Positions 1-6,018 of a stretch of DNA of 15,399 nt are shown one piece after another (the first letter of the stretch is position 1; each line of letters starts with the position of its first letter). The position numbers and the translations under genes are program-made. Source of the stretch: an uncultured Clostridia bacterium (GTDB lineage Bacteria; Bacillota; Clostridia; Oscillospirales; UBA644). The stretch spans positions 1 through 15,399 of the forward strand of contig CAJGDF010000011.1 in NCBI GenBank assembly GCA_904502105.1. The letters are read 5' to 3'. The notes under the pieces were generated by a model. It saw only the letters and a program-made list of their open reading frames with translations. It made no database searches and was not told the DNA's origin.

Positions 1-100
1 AATTAAAACAATACTCAATTCCGCAGATATGAAAGCAATCCCTTTGTATGAAAGAGTGGGTTTCCATACTTCATCAACAATTATGTACATAGACCTTTAA
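1..100 (+). CDS. GNAT-family N-acetyltransferase, C-terminal fragment (5' truncated by window edge)
   Basis: Reading from base 2, an open frame of 32 codons ends in TAA at 98-100. The peptide contains NSADMKAIPLYERVGF, which matches the last conserved block of the GNAT (Gcn5-related) acetyltransferase fold: an N or A-rich turn, then a helix with xLYERxGF that packs near the acetyl-CoA phosphate site. A short hydrophobic beta strand (STIMYIDL) closes the protein, as is usual in the family. The substrate cannot be told from this fragment. A strong terminator hairpin begins 48 nt after the stop, consistent with the real end of a transcription unit. The fragment is short, so the family call rests on one motif. 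Confidence 0.72.
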   Translation, partial: IKTILNSADMKAIPLYERVGFHTSSTIMYIDL

Positions 101-148
101 ATTCAAATTGATTTGACAATAAGACAAATTCCAATTTATCGAATAGTA

Positions 149-181
149 AACCCCGACAGACTTTTTTAATCTGTCGGGGTT
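149..181 (+). terminator. Intrinsic terminator after the GNAT gene, probably shared with mntP
   Basis: A perfect 12-bp stem (149-160 with 170-181) rich in C and G encloses a 9-nt loop containing a T run. The plus-strand tail is only moderately T-rich (TAATCTTTG). The genes on either side converge on this point, so the hairpin may end both transcripts. Confidence 0.75.
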
Positions 182-192
182 AATCTTTGTTT

Positions 193-274
193 CCTGCGGT
201 GCAGGTTTTAATGCTCACGAGCAAACTTCCTTATGAGAAGGAGACTTTTCCGTCAGGAGTTTACTGTTAAAACC
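193..274. other. Structured intergenic element of nested helices, unidentified
   Basis: Several helices are packed into about 80 nt just downstream of mntP. They are CCTGC-ggt-GCAGG (193-205), an outer stem GGTTTTAA/TTAAAACC (204-211 with 267-274), a small hairpin GCTCACGAGC (213-222), a stem AAACTTC/GGAGTTT (223-229 with 256-262), and an apical stem GAGAAG/CTTTTC (235-240 with 245-250) closed by a GAGA loop. Read on the plus strand, the last two stems each need one G-U pair; on the minus strand those become A-C mismatches, which favours a plus-strand RNA. The outer stem overlaps the mntP stop region, so a 3' UTR role for the minus transcript is also possible. I do not recognise a known RNA family. 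Confidence 0.4.
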
Positions 275-851
275 AACTTGTTATAAATATCTCAAGTCCT
301 ATAAAAATGAGGATAATGCCGCCTAAAATACCGGCCTTTCCTGCAAGCCTTGTGCCTGCTTTTCTGCCGATAAATATACCGCCCATGCAAATGAAAAACG
401 TTACGACTGCAATTATAAGAGCGGCAACGATTGCGGAAATAAGGTCGTGTTCGGCAATTGTAAAACCTACCGAAAGAGCATCGATAGATGTTGCAATCCC
501 CTGAACTACAAGTCCGAAAAATCCCACGCCTTCTTTTTCTTCACAGGTTTCGTTGCTTGTTAATCCTTCATAAAGCATTTTGCCGCCGATAAATCCGAGT
601 AAAAGAAGCGCGATCCACGGTATGAGCTTTTCAAATGACTGAAAATGCTGAACTACTGTTTTAACACATACCCAGCCTATCATAGGCATCAATGCCTGAA
701 AAAATGAGAACATTCCGGCTATACCGAACATCTTTCTTTTTTTCATACAAGGTTCGTTCAGTCCGTTTGCCAAAGATACGGAAAACGCATCCATCGCAAG
801 ACCTATTCCGAGCAAAATACTGTTGAAAAAGAATGTAAATCCCCAGTTCAG
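267..851 (-). CDS. mntP: Manganese efflux pump MntP
   Basis: Integral membrane exporter that removes excess Mn2+ from the cytoplasm. The N-terminal segment GLAMDAFSVSLANG carries the family's conserved Asp in helix 1. A second copy of the same pattern (SIDALSVGFTIA) follows in the second half, reflecting the internal duplication of the family, and about six hydrophobic helices are visible. No ATG lies at the right place. The best start is CTG at 851, placed 4 nt after GGAGG (856-860) and giving 194 aa, close to the roughly 188 aa of E. coli MntP. The next in-frame start, TTG at 815, has no ribosome binding site and would cut into helix 1. The leader carries a yybP-ykoY Mn2+ riboswitch and an intrinsic terminator, which independently supports the identity. 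Start choice is inference; function is well supported. Confidence 0.92.
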   Translation of the reverse strand: MNWGFTFFFNSILLGIGLAMDAFSVSLANGLNEPCMKKRKMFGIAGMFSFFQALMPMIGWVCVKTVVQHFQSFEKLIPWIALLLLGFIGGKMLYEGLTSNETCEEKEGVGFFGLVVQGIATSIDALSVGFTIAEHDLISAIVAALIIAVVTFFICMGGIFIGRKAGTRLAGKAGILGGIILIFIGLEIFITSWF

Positions 852-855
852 GTTT

Positions 856-860
856 CCTCC
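856..860 (-). promoter_or_regulatory. mntP ribosome binding site selecting a probable CTG start
   Basis: On the minus strand GGAGG is followed by AAAC and then CTG (851-849) in the mntP frame. No ATG or GTG lies nearby. The site abuts the T run of the upstream terminator, so transcript read-through is needed for it to be present in the mRNA. Confidence 0.6.
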
Positions 861-894
861 AAAATAAAAACAAGTATGGAACAGACCATACTTG
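861..894 (-). terminator. Riboswitch-controlled intrinsic terminator in the mntP leader
   Basis: On the minus strand a perfect 9-bp stem CAAGTATGG/CCATACTTG (894-886 with 879-871) has a 6-nt loop and is followed directly by TTTTTATTTT (870-861). It lies between the yybP-ykoY aptamer and the mntP ribosome binding site, the expected position of a transcriptional expression platform. Confidence 0.85.
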
Positions 895-917
895 GTGTCG
901 GTTTATAATAAAGACCC

Positions 918-943
918 CATGTATAGCTAATCCGATATACATG
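918..943 (-). promoter_or_regulatory. Hairpin competing with the riboswitch P1 stem
   Basis: On the minus strand CATGTATA (943-936) can pair with TATACATG (925-918) across a 10-nt loop. Its first three bases (943-941) are also part of the 3' strand of aptamer helix P1, so the two structures exclude each other. It is a candidate for the switching helix. The exact link to the terminator at 861-894 is not resolved by eye. Confidence 0.5.
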
Positions 944-1023
944 AGTCTCGCAATTTGAAGCAAGCCAGGCTTTCGCCAGGATGTTGACTTGCTACGTCGG
1001 AATAACGCTTGCTACTCCCTCAT
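941..1023 (-). ncRNA. yybP-ykoY manganese-sensing riboswitch aptamer
   Basis: On the minus strand the element opens with ATGAGGGAGTAGC and closes with GCGAGACTCAT. The segments GGGAGUAGC and GCGAGAC are the conserved strands that form the Mn2+/Mg2+ site of the yybP-ykoY family. ATGAG (1023-1019) pairs with CTCAT (945-941) as helix P1. Internally, AGCAAG...CTTGCT forms a long arm capped by GGC-GAAA-GCC. This family binds Mn2+ and controls exporters such as mntP, yybP and ykoY; here the downstream gene is mntP. In studied cases Mn2+ raises expression, and the downstream terminator suggests control of transcription read-through. Confidence 0.9.
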
Positions 1024-1030
1024 TCTTTTA

Positions 1031-1059
1031 ATTATATCATAGACTGCATTATTTGTCAA
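1031..1059 (-). promoter_or_regulatory. Consensus sigma-A promoter of mntP
   Basis: On the minus strand TTGACA (1059-1054) and TATAAT (1036-1031) are separated by exactly 17 nt, a perfect match to the housekeeping consensus. The predicted transcript start near 1024 coincides with the first base of the riboswitch P1 stem, so the aptamer forms the very 5' end of the mRNA. Confidence 0.9.
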
Positions 1060-1112
1060 TTGATGTCAAGAAAAAGACAGAAATGGAAATTGTGTAAAAT
1101 TTAGTAAAAGTA

Positions 1113-1141
1113 TTGAAAATAACGTCAGGTTGTGGTATACT
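1113..1141 (+). promoter_or_regulatory. Sigma-A promoter of the MATE gene
   Basis: TTGAAA (1113-1118), a 17-nt spacer and TATACT (1136-1141) preceded by TGG, an extended -10 element. It is divergent from the mntP promoter, with about 53 nt between the two -35 boxes. No clear operator palindrome is seen between them. Confidence 0.78.
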
Positions 1142-1177
1142 GTATAAGTAAAAATTTTGATTATGAGGTAAAAAATA

Positions 1178-2584
1178 GTGAATATCAAATCATTGTTCGC
1201 ACCCACGGATATGACTCAGGGTACTCCGTGGAAAAGTATCCTTATATTTACTTTGCCGATGCTTCTCGGTAATATTGCGCAGCAGCTTTACAGCACGGTT
1301 GACAGTATCGTTGTAGGTAAATATATCGGAGATAACGCTCTTTCTGCGGTTGGCAGTTCAATGCCAATTCTTAATATGCTTCTCGTTTTATTTATCGGTA
1401 TTTCTGCCGGCGTTACAATAATGGTATCTCAGTATTTCGGTGCGAGAAACCGTGAAGCGCTTTCCGTAACTATCGGTAACGGAATTACGGTTACAATTAT
1501 TTCCTGTATTTTGCTTATATGTATAGCAACACCGTTTATCCGTCCTATTCTTGAAATATTGAACACTCCCACCGATCCCGTTGTTTTAAGTAATCCGGAT
1601 TACACGATTCTCGATGCGTGTGCCGACTATCTCACAATTTCTCTTGTCGGTATCGCAGGTATGGCTTTTTATAATATTTTAAGCGGTATAATAAGAGGTC
1701 TCGGTGATTCAACTTCTACGCTTATCTTTCTTCTCGTCGCAACAGCGGTAAATATCGTTCTTGATATTGTTTTTGTTGCGGTTTTGAATATGGGTGTCAG
1801 CGGCGTTGCAATTGCAACTGTTATTGCTCAGGTAGTTTCATCCATTCTTTGTCTTGTTAAGCTTGCAAGAATGGGCGTACATTTCGACTTTAAGTTCAAA
1901 TATCTCCGTCCCGTAGGTCATTATGTTAAAACGATTATCCGTCTCGGTCTTCCTTCCGGTCTTACTCAGATGATCTTCTCCTCTGCGATGATCGTTGTTC
2001 AGTCTCTTACAAATCAGTTCGGCGCGCAGTTTGTTGCGGCAAACGTTGTTATCATGCGTGTTGACGGTTTTGCTATGATGCCAAACTTCTCCTTCGGTAC
2101 TGCATTAACAACTTATGCCGGTCAGAACGTAGGCGCAGGGCTTTACGATCGCGTAACAAAGGGTGCAAAGCAAGGTACGTTGATGGCTGTCGGTGTTTCC
2201 GCATCGATAACCATGCTCATTCTTATTTTCGGTAAATTCCTCATGGGCGTATTTACAGATACAGCAGAACTTGTTGATATGAGCTATAAGCTTATGCTTA
2301 TCCTTGCTGTCGGTTATATTGCAGTTGCGGTAACACAGAGCCTTTCAGGTATTATGAGAGGTGCTGGCGACACAATGACACCGATGTGGATCTCTCTTAT
2401 CACAACCGTTGCTATCCGTGTTCCTATCGCATACGGTATCTCTTTCCTTACAAGAACAGAAGAGCTTCCGTTCGGTATTCCTCAGTGCATTCAGATCTCT
2501 CTCCTCTGTTCATGGGTGATCGGTGCAGTTCTTACTGCAATCTTCTATGCAAGAGGCAAATGGAAAACAAAGGCGATAAAATAA
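1178..2584 (+). CDS. MATE family cation-coupled efflux transporter
   Basis: A 468-aa polytopic membrane protein with the two-fold repeated 12-helix plan of multidrug and toxin extrusion (MATE) transporters. The family uses a Na+ or H+ gradient to export drugs or metabolites. Diagnostic parts are TLPMLLGNIAQQLYSTVDSI with VVGKYIGDNALSAVG near the N-terminus, SGIIRGLGDSTS between helices at about 165-180, and the matching SGIMRGAGDTMTP in the second half, which marks the internal repeat. The start is GTG at 1178, 8 nt after GAGGT; a promoter 40 nt upstream and a strong terminator after the stop make it a single-gene unit. The substrate is not predictable. Its divergence from mntP could be chance; there is no direct sign of metal transport. 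Confidence 0.93.
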   Translation: MNIKSLFAPTDMTQGTPWKSILIFTLPMLLGNIAQQLYSTVDSIVVGKYIGDNALSAVGSSMPILNMLLVLFIGISAGVTIMVSQYFGARNREALSVTIGNGITVTIISCILLICIATPFIRPILEILNTPTDPVVLSNPDYTILDACADYLTISLVGIAGMAFYNILSGIIRGLGDSTSTLIFLLVATAVNIVLDIVFVAVLNMGVSGVAIATVIAQVVSSILCLVKLARMGVHFDFKFKYLRPVGHYVKTIIRLGLPSGLTQMIFSSAMIVVQSLTNQFGAQFVAANVVIMRVDGFAMMPNFSFGTALTTYAGQNVGAGLYDRVTKGAKQGTLMAVGVSASITMLILIFGKFLMGVFTDTAELVDMSYKLMLILAVGYIAVAVTQSLSGIMRGAGDTMTPMWISLITTVAIRVPIAYGISFLTRTEELPFGIPQCIQISLLCSWVIGAVLTAIFYARGKWKTKAIK

Positions 2585-2615
2585 ACGGCGTAATCTCTGT
2601 TTTATAAAATATCCG

Positions 2616-2651
2616 ATCAGCACAGCTGCACGCTGTGCTGATTTTTATTTA
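2616..2651 (+). terminator. Intrinsic terminator of the MATE gene
   Basis: An 11-bp perfect stem (2616-2626 with 2632-2642) has a 5-nt loop and is followed by TTTTATTT. It lies about 30 nt after the MATE stop codon. Confidence 0.9.
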
Positions 2652-2689
2652 TAGTTTCATCAAAAGCTCTGATTAAATTATATTCATAC

Positions 2690-2718
2690 TTGACAAAAAA
2701 TATATGTTTTGGTATACT
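2690..2718 (+). promoter_or_regulatory. Sigma-A promoter of the galactosidase-methyltransferase operon
   Basis: TTGACA (2690-2695), a 17-nt spacer and TATACT (2713-2718) preceded by TGG (extended -10). The leader of about 75 nt is very AT-rich and contains an 8-bp inverted repeat, ATATAATT/AATTATAT (2722-2729 with 2736-2743). The repeat sits at the likely transcript start and might be an operator, but its base composition makes it weak evidence. Confidence 0.82.
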
Positions 2719-2799
2719 AAAATATAATTGTATAAAATTATATTATAATGCTACGAAGTAATTATTAAATAAATAATTGATAAAGAGGAATATAAAAAC

Positions 2800-4872
2800 A
2801 TGGCTGAATTAATTAAAATTAACGAAAACGGAATATTTATTGCATTAAAAATTACAGATGACGGAAAAGCCCGTCTTTTATATATGGGATTAAATGAGCT
2901 TGATGATGAACAACTTCCTGCAGGTAATGCCTACAGTCTTGTTCAGGTCAAAACTGCCGATTATGGGTACGAGGATCATCACGGTGCTAAACATATCTCT
3001 GCGGGTTTCAGTGAGAGACTTCGTTACGTTTCTCATTCCGATACCCGTTCTGCAGACGGAAAGCAACGTATTTTCTCAGTTACACAGCAGGCAGATGATG
3101 TTTATGTAACATCCTACCTCGTTTTTTATTCGGGTATTGCGGCTGTCAGATCATACACAACAGTTGAAAACCGTTCCGAAAAAGATATAACTATCGAATA
3201 TATTTCATCTTTTAATTTGTATGGAATTTCTGCGGGCGGAGAAGGAGAATGGGATAAAAAGTGTAATATCTCCATTCCTCACAATACTTGGCTCGGAGAA
3301 GCACAGTGGTATAAGCATTCTGTTTCGGAACTCGGTCTTTCAAAGGTTGGCTGGTCAACAATAAAACCGCTGATAAAATCCAGTACAGGTACATTTGCTG
3401 CAGATGAATTCCTCCCTGTAGGTTATTTTGAAAATGAATCTGCAGGCACTTATATTATGTGGCAGATAGAAAATAACGGTTCATGGATGTGGGAAGTCGG
3501 CGATGAGGCTAACGAGCTTTATCTGCTCCTGTCCGGACCGTGTCAGGATACGGCAGGCTGGTGGAAAACACTTCACAACGGCGAATCTTTTGAAAGTGTC
3601 CCCGCCGCGGTTTCTTTCTCCGCTAATGGCTTCGACGGTACATTGGCTGAAATGACAAAATACCGCAGAGCGATCCGCCGTCCCAACAGAGACAATGAGG
3701 ATCTTTCTGTCATTTTTAACGACTATATGAACTGCCTCGGCGGCGATCCTACAACCGAAAAATTGTTTCCCCTTGTAGATGCCGCTTCAAAATCAGGCTG
3801 TGAATATTTTTGTATCGACTGCGGTTGGTATTCCGACGGCGGATGGTGGACCGGCGTAGGCGAATGGATGCCTTCAGGTGCACGTTTCCCCGGTGGCATT
3901 CAGGAACCTCTCAATTATATCCGATCAAAAGGTATGGTTCCCGGTCTTTGGCTTGAGATCGAAGTAATGGGTATTCATTGTCCGTTGGCTGATAAACTTC
4001 CCGATGACTGGTTCTTTATCCGTCACGGTAAACGTGTTATCGACCATGGCCGTTATCAGCTCGATTTTTCAAATCCCGATGTTAGAGCATATGCAACAGG
4101 CGTTATTGATCGTCTTGTTTGCGAATACGGTGTCGGTTACATTAAAATGGACTACAATATTGAAGCCGGAATCGGTACCGAATGCGGCAGCGACAGCTTC
4201 GGTGACGGCTTGCTTCGCCATAACCGTGCATATATTGCATGGCTTGATGAAATATTTGCAAAATATCCCGAATTGATAATAGAATGCTGCTCCAGTGGTG
4301 CTATGCGTGCAACATATGCTCTTCTTTCACGTCACAGTATCCAGTCGAGCAGTGACCAGACCGATTATCTGAAAAATGCAGTTGTTGCAGCAGCTTCTTC
4401 TGCGGGTATCTGTCCTGAACAGTGTGCCGTGTGGGCATATCCGCTCAGAGATGCTGATGTTGAAAACGTTGCTATGAATATGGTCAATGCAATTCTTGTA
4501 CGTATTCATCAAAGCGGTCATCTTGCTGAAATTTCTCCCGAAGGCTTTGATATGGTTTCAGAGGGTATCTCTGTGTATAAACAGATTCGCGGTGATATCA
4601 AAACAGCTCTTCCGTTCTATCCCACCGGTATGCCTCATTTCTCCGACGACTGGTTCTCTTTTGCGCTTGACTGCGAAGATAAGATCTATCTTGCTGTTTG
4701 GAGACTTGACGGGGGAGACGATACTTTCGAAATTCCTTTCAAGGATATATCTATCAAAAATGCAGAATGCATATATCCCGTAAGTCTTGAAACAAAGTAT
4801 TCATACAACGAAAATATTCTTTCTGTCAGCCTGAAAAACAGAACTGCAAGATTGTTCAAGATTGAAAAATAA
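2800..4872 (+). CDS. GH36-type alpha-galactosidase (melibiase family)
   Basis: A 690-aa protein that would hydrolyse terminal alpha-galactosides. It has no signal peptide, so it probably acts in the cytoplasm on imported oligosaccharides. Residues 1-290 are beta-rich (GH36 N-terminal supersandwich). Residues 300-600 form the catalytic barrel: FNDYMNCLGG, then FCIDCGW (around 337), GVGEWMPSGARFPGGI (352-367) and GMVPGLWLEIE (378-388), then YIKMDYN with the likely nucleophile Asp451. SSSDQTDY follows with the likely acid/base Asp519. A small beta domain ends the protein. The common GH36 forms KWDxNR and CxSGGGR are here KMDYN and CSSGAMR, so it sits in a divergent branch and could prefer another alpha-galactose or GalNAc linkage. 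The ribosome binding site GAGG lies 11 nt before ATG, slightly far. It is the first gene of an operon with the methyltransferase 46 nt downstream. Confidence 0.88.
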   Translation: MAELIKINENGIFIALKITDDGKARLLYMGLNELDDEQLPAGNAYSLVQVKTADYGYEDHHGAKHISAGFSERLRYVSHSDTRSADGKQRIFSVTQQADDVYVTSYLVFYSGIAAVRSYTTVENRSEKDITIEYISSFNLYGISAGGEGEWDKKCNISIPHNTWLGEAQWYKHSVSELGLSKVGWSTIKPLIKSSTGTFAADEFLPVGYFENESAGTYIMWQIENNGSWMWEVGDEANELYLLLSGPCQDTAGWWKTLHNGESFESVPAAVSFSANGFDGTLAEMTKYRRAIRRPNRDNEDLSVIFNDYMNCLGGDPTTEKLFPLVDAASKSGCEYFCIDCGWYSDGGWWTGVGEWMPSGARFPGGIQEPLNYIRSKGMVPGLWLEIEVMGIHCPLADKLPDDWFFIRHGKRVIDHGRYQLDFSNPDVRAYATGVIDRLVCEYGVGYIKMDYNIEAGIGTECGSDSFGDGLLRHNRAYIAWLDEIFAKYPELIIECCSSGAMRATYALLSRHSIQSSSDQTDYLKNAVVAAASSAGICPEQCAVWAYPLRDADVENVAMNMVNAILVRIHQSGHLAEISPEGFDMVSEGISVYKQIRGDIKTALPFYPTGMPHFSDDWFSFALDCEDKIYLAVWRLDGGDDTFEIPFKDISIKNAECIYPVSLETKYSYNENILSVSLKNRTARLFKIEK

Positions 4873-4918
4873 TTTTTTCATTTGAGTTTTTTAACATATG
4901 GGAAGGAGACGATAAGTT

Positions 4919-5983
4919 ATGACAGACAGAGAAAATTTTATCTCCATTGCAAAAAGAAAAGGGTTCGAAAGAATGCCTGTTTCGTTTAATATGTGTCCGT
5001 CTCTTGCGGAAAAATACAATGCCTACGTAAAAGAACACCCAATAAACGTTCCTTGGGATGTCGATTATGTTGGCGGCGTGAATGCAGCATGGACAGATAA
5101 AAGCGTCTTTCTTGATAAATATTATAAGGATATATCTTTTAAGGCAGGTACAGGAATTGACGGCTGGGGTGTTGCTCATGAACCGGGTTCTAAATATGCT
5201 TACCATATGACAAAGATGTATCATCCGATGGACGGCTTTGATTCTGTTGAACAGATCCTCGAATATCCGTTTCCCGTTTATGATAAATCAACGCTTGAAC
5301 AGAGAAAACAGGATGTTGAACAGCTTCACCTTAAAGACCGACCCGTTATGGGTGCTATGCAGACTACCATCTGGGAAAAAGCATGGTATATGCGCGGCAT
5401 GGAAAATCTGATGTGTGATATGCTTTCCGAGGACGATATGGCAACAGTTCTTCTTGATAAGGTGACTGATCTTGCCATAATGCAGGCTGAATTCTATGCC
5501 GAATCAGGTGTAGATGCTCTGTTCCTCGGCGATGATGTTGGTATGCAGCATTCGATAATGATGAGTGTTGAACTCTATGAGGAATGGCTTATGCCTCGGC
5601 TTAAACGTGTTATTGATGCCGCAAAAAAGATAAATCCGGATGTCGTTGTGTTCTATCATTCGTGCGGACGTGTAACAGAACTTATTCCCTCGCTCATTAA
5701 AGCAGGTATTGATGTGCTTGACCCCGTTCAACCCGAAACAATGAATTTCAGAGAGCTTCACGAACAGTTCGGTGACCGTCTTTCTTTCCACGGAACGCTC
5801 GGCACTCAGTCCGTTATGCCGTTCGGTACTCCCGAGGATGTACGTCGAACTGTCTTTGAAAATCTCGATATCGCAGGCGAAAAAGGCGGCTTGTTCGTTT
5901 GCCCCACACATCTGCTCGAACCCGAAGTCCCCGTCGAAAATGTTATCGCATATATCAAAGCGTGTGCGGATTATAAAAAATAA
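4919..5983 (+). CDS. Corrinoid-type methyltransferase of the URO-D superfamily (MtaA/MtbA-like)
   Basis: A 354-aa cytoplasmic protein with the uroporphyrinogen-decarboxylase fold. The branch is indicated by likely zinc ligands His247 and Cys249 in YHSCGRVTELIPSL and Cys328 in FVCPTH. This His-x-Cys...Cys set is characteristic of zinc-dependent methylcobamide:thiol methyltransferases such as MtaA and MtbA, and is absent from true heme-pathway HemE. LFLGDDVGMQ (201-210) and GIDVLDPVQPE (263-273) are the usual active-site strands. The start is ATG at 4919, 10 nt after GGAAGGAG. It follows the GH36 gene by 46 nt with no terminator between, so the two are probably cotranscribed. No corrinoid-binding protein or methyl-donor enzyme is in the window, so the donor and acceptor are unknown. 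An alternative is one of the many uncharacterised URO-D proteins found near sugar genes. Confidence 0.82.
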   Translation: MTDRENFISIAKRKGFERMPVSFNMCPSLAEKYNAYVKEHPINVPWDVDYVGGVNAAWTDKSVFLDKYYKDISFKAGTGIDGWGVAHEPGSKYAYHMTKMYHPMDGFDSVEQILEYPFPVYDKSTLEQRKQDVEQLHLKDRPVMGAMQTTIWEKAWYMRGMENLMCDMLSEDDMATVLLDKVTDLAIMQAEFYAESGVDALFLGDDVGMQHSIMMSVELYEEWLMPRLKRVIDAAKKINPDVVVFYHSCGRVTELIPSLIKAGIDVLDPVQPETMNFRELHEQFGDRLSFHGTLGTQSVMPFGTPEDVRRTVFENLDIAGEKGGLFVCPTHLLEPEVPVENVIAYIKACADYKK

Positions 5984-5987
5984 AATT

Positions 5988-6014
5988 AAGGACATAGATT
6001 TTATCTATGTCCTT
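5988..6014. terminator. Bidirectional intrinsic terminator between converging genes
   Basis: A perfect 11-bp stem, AAGGACATAGA/TCTATGTCCTT, has a 5-nt loop. On the minus strand it is followed by AATTTTATTTTTT, a good U tract; on the plus strand by TAACTTATTT, a weaker one. It starts 5 nt after the methyltransferase stop and ends 5 nt before the stop codon of the opposing kinase gene. Confidence 0.85.
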
Positions 6015-6018
6015 TAAC

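Noticed and set aside
113-141. Possible plus-strand promoter TTGACA-17-TTATCG before the first terminator
   Set aside because: The -35 box is perfect but the -10 box is poor, and the transcript would start with the terminator hairpin. It is too weak to list as a feature.
661-963. 100-codon minus-strand open frame across the mntP leader
   Set aside because: It runs through the riboswitch, terminator and the mntP start in another frame, so it is not a plausible gene.
1060-1112. Shared operator between the divergent mntP and MATE promoters
   Set aside because: No inverted repeat or recognisable regulator site was seen in the 53-nt gap; the riboswitch already explains mntP control.
5504-5995. 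163-codon minus-strand open frame opposite the methyltransferase gene
   Set aside because: No domain, no start signals, and the plus-strand gene has clear zinc-ligand motifs.
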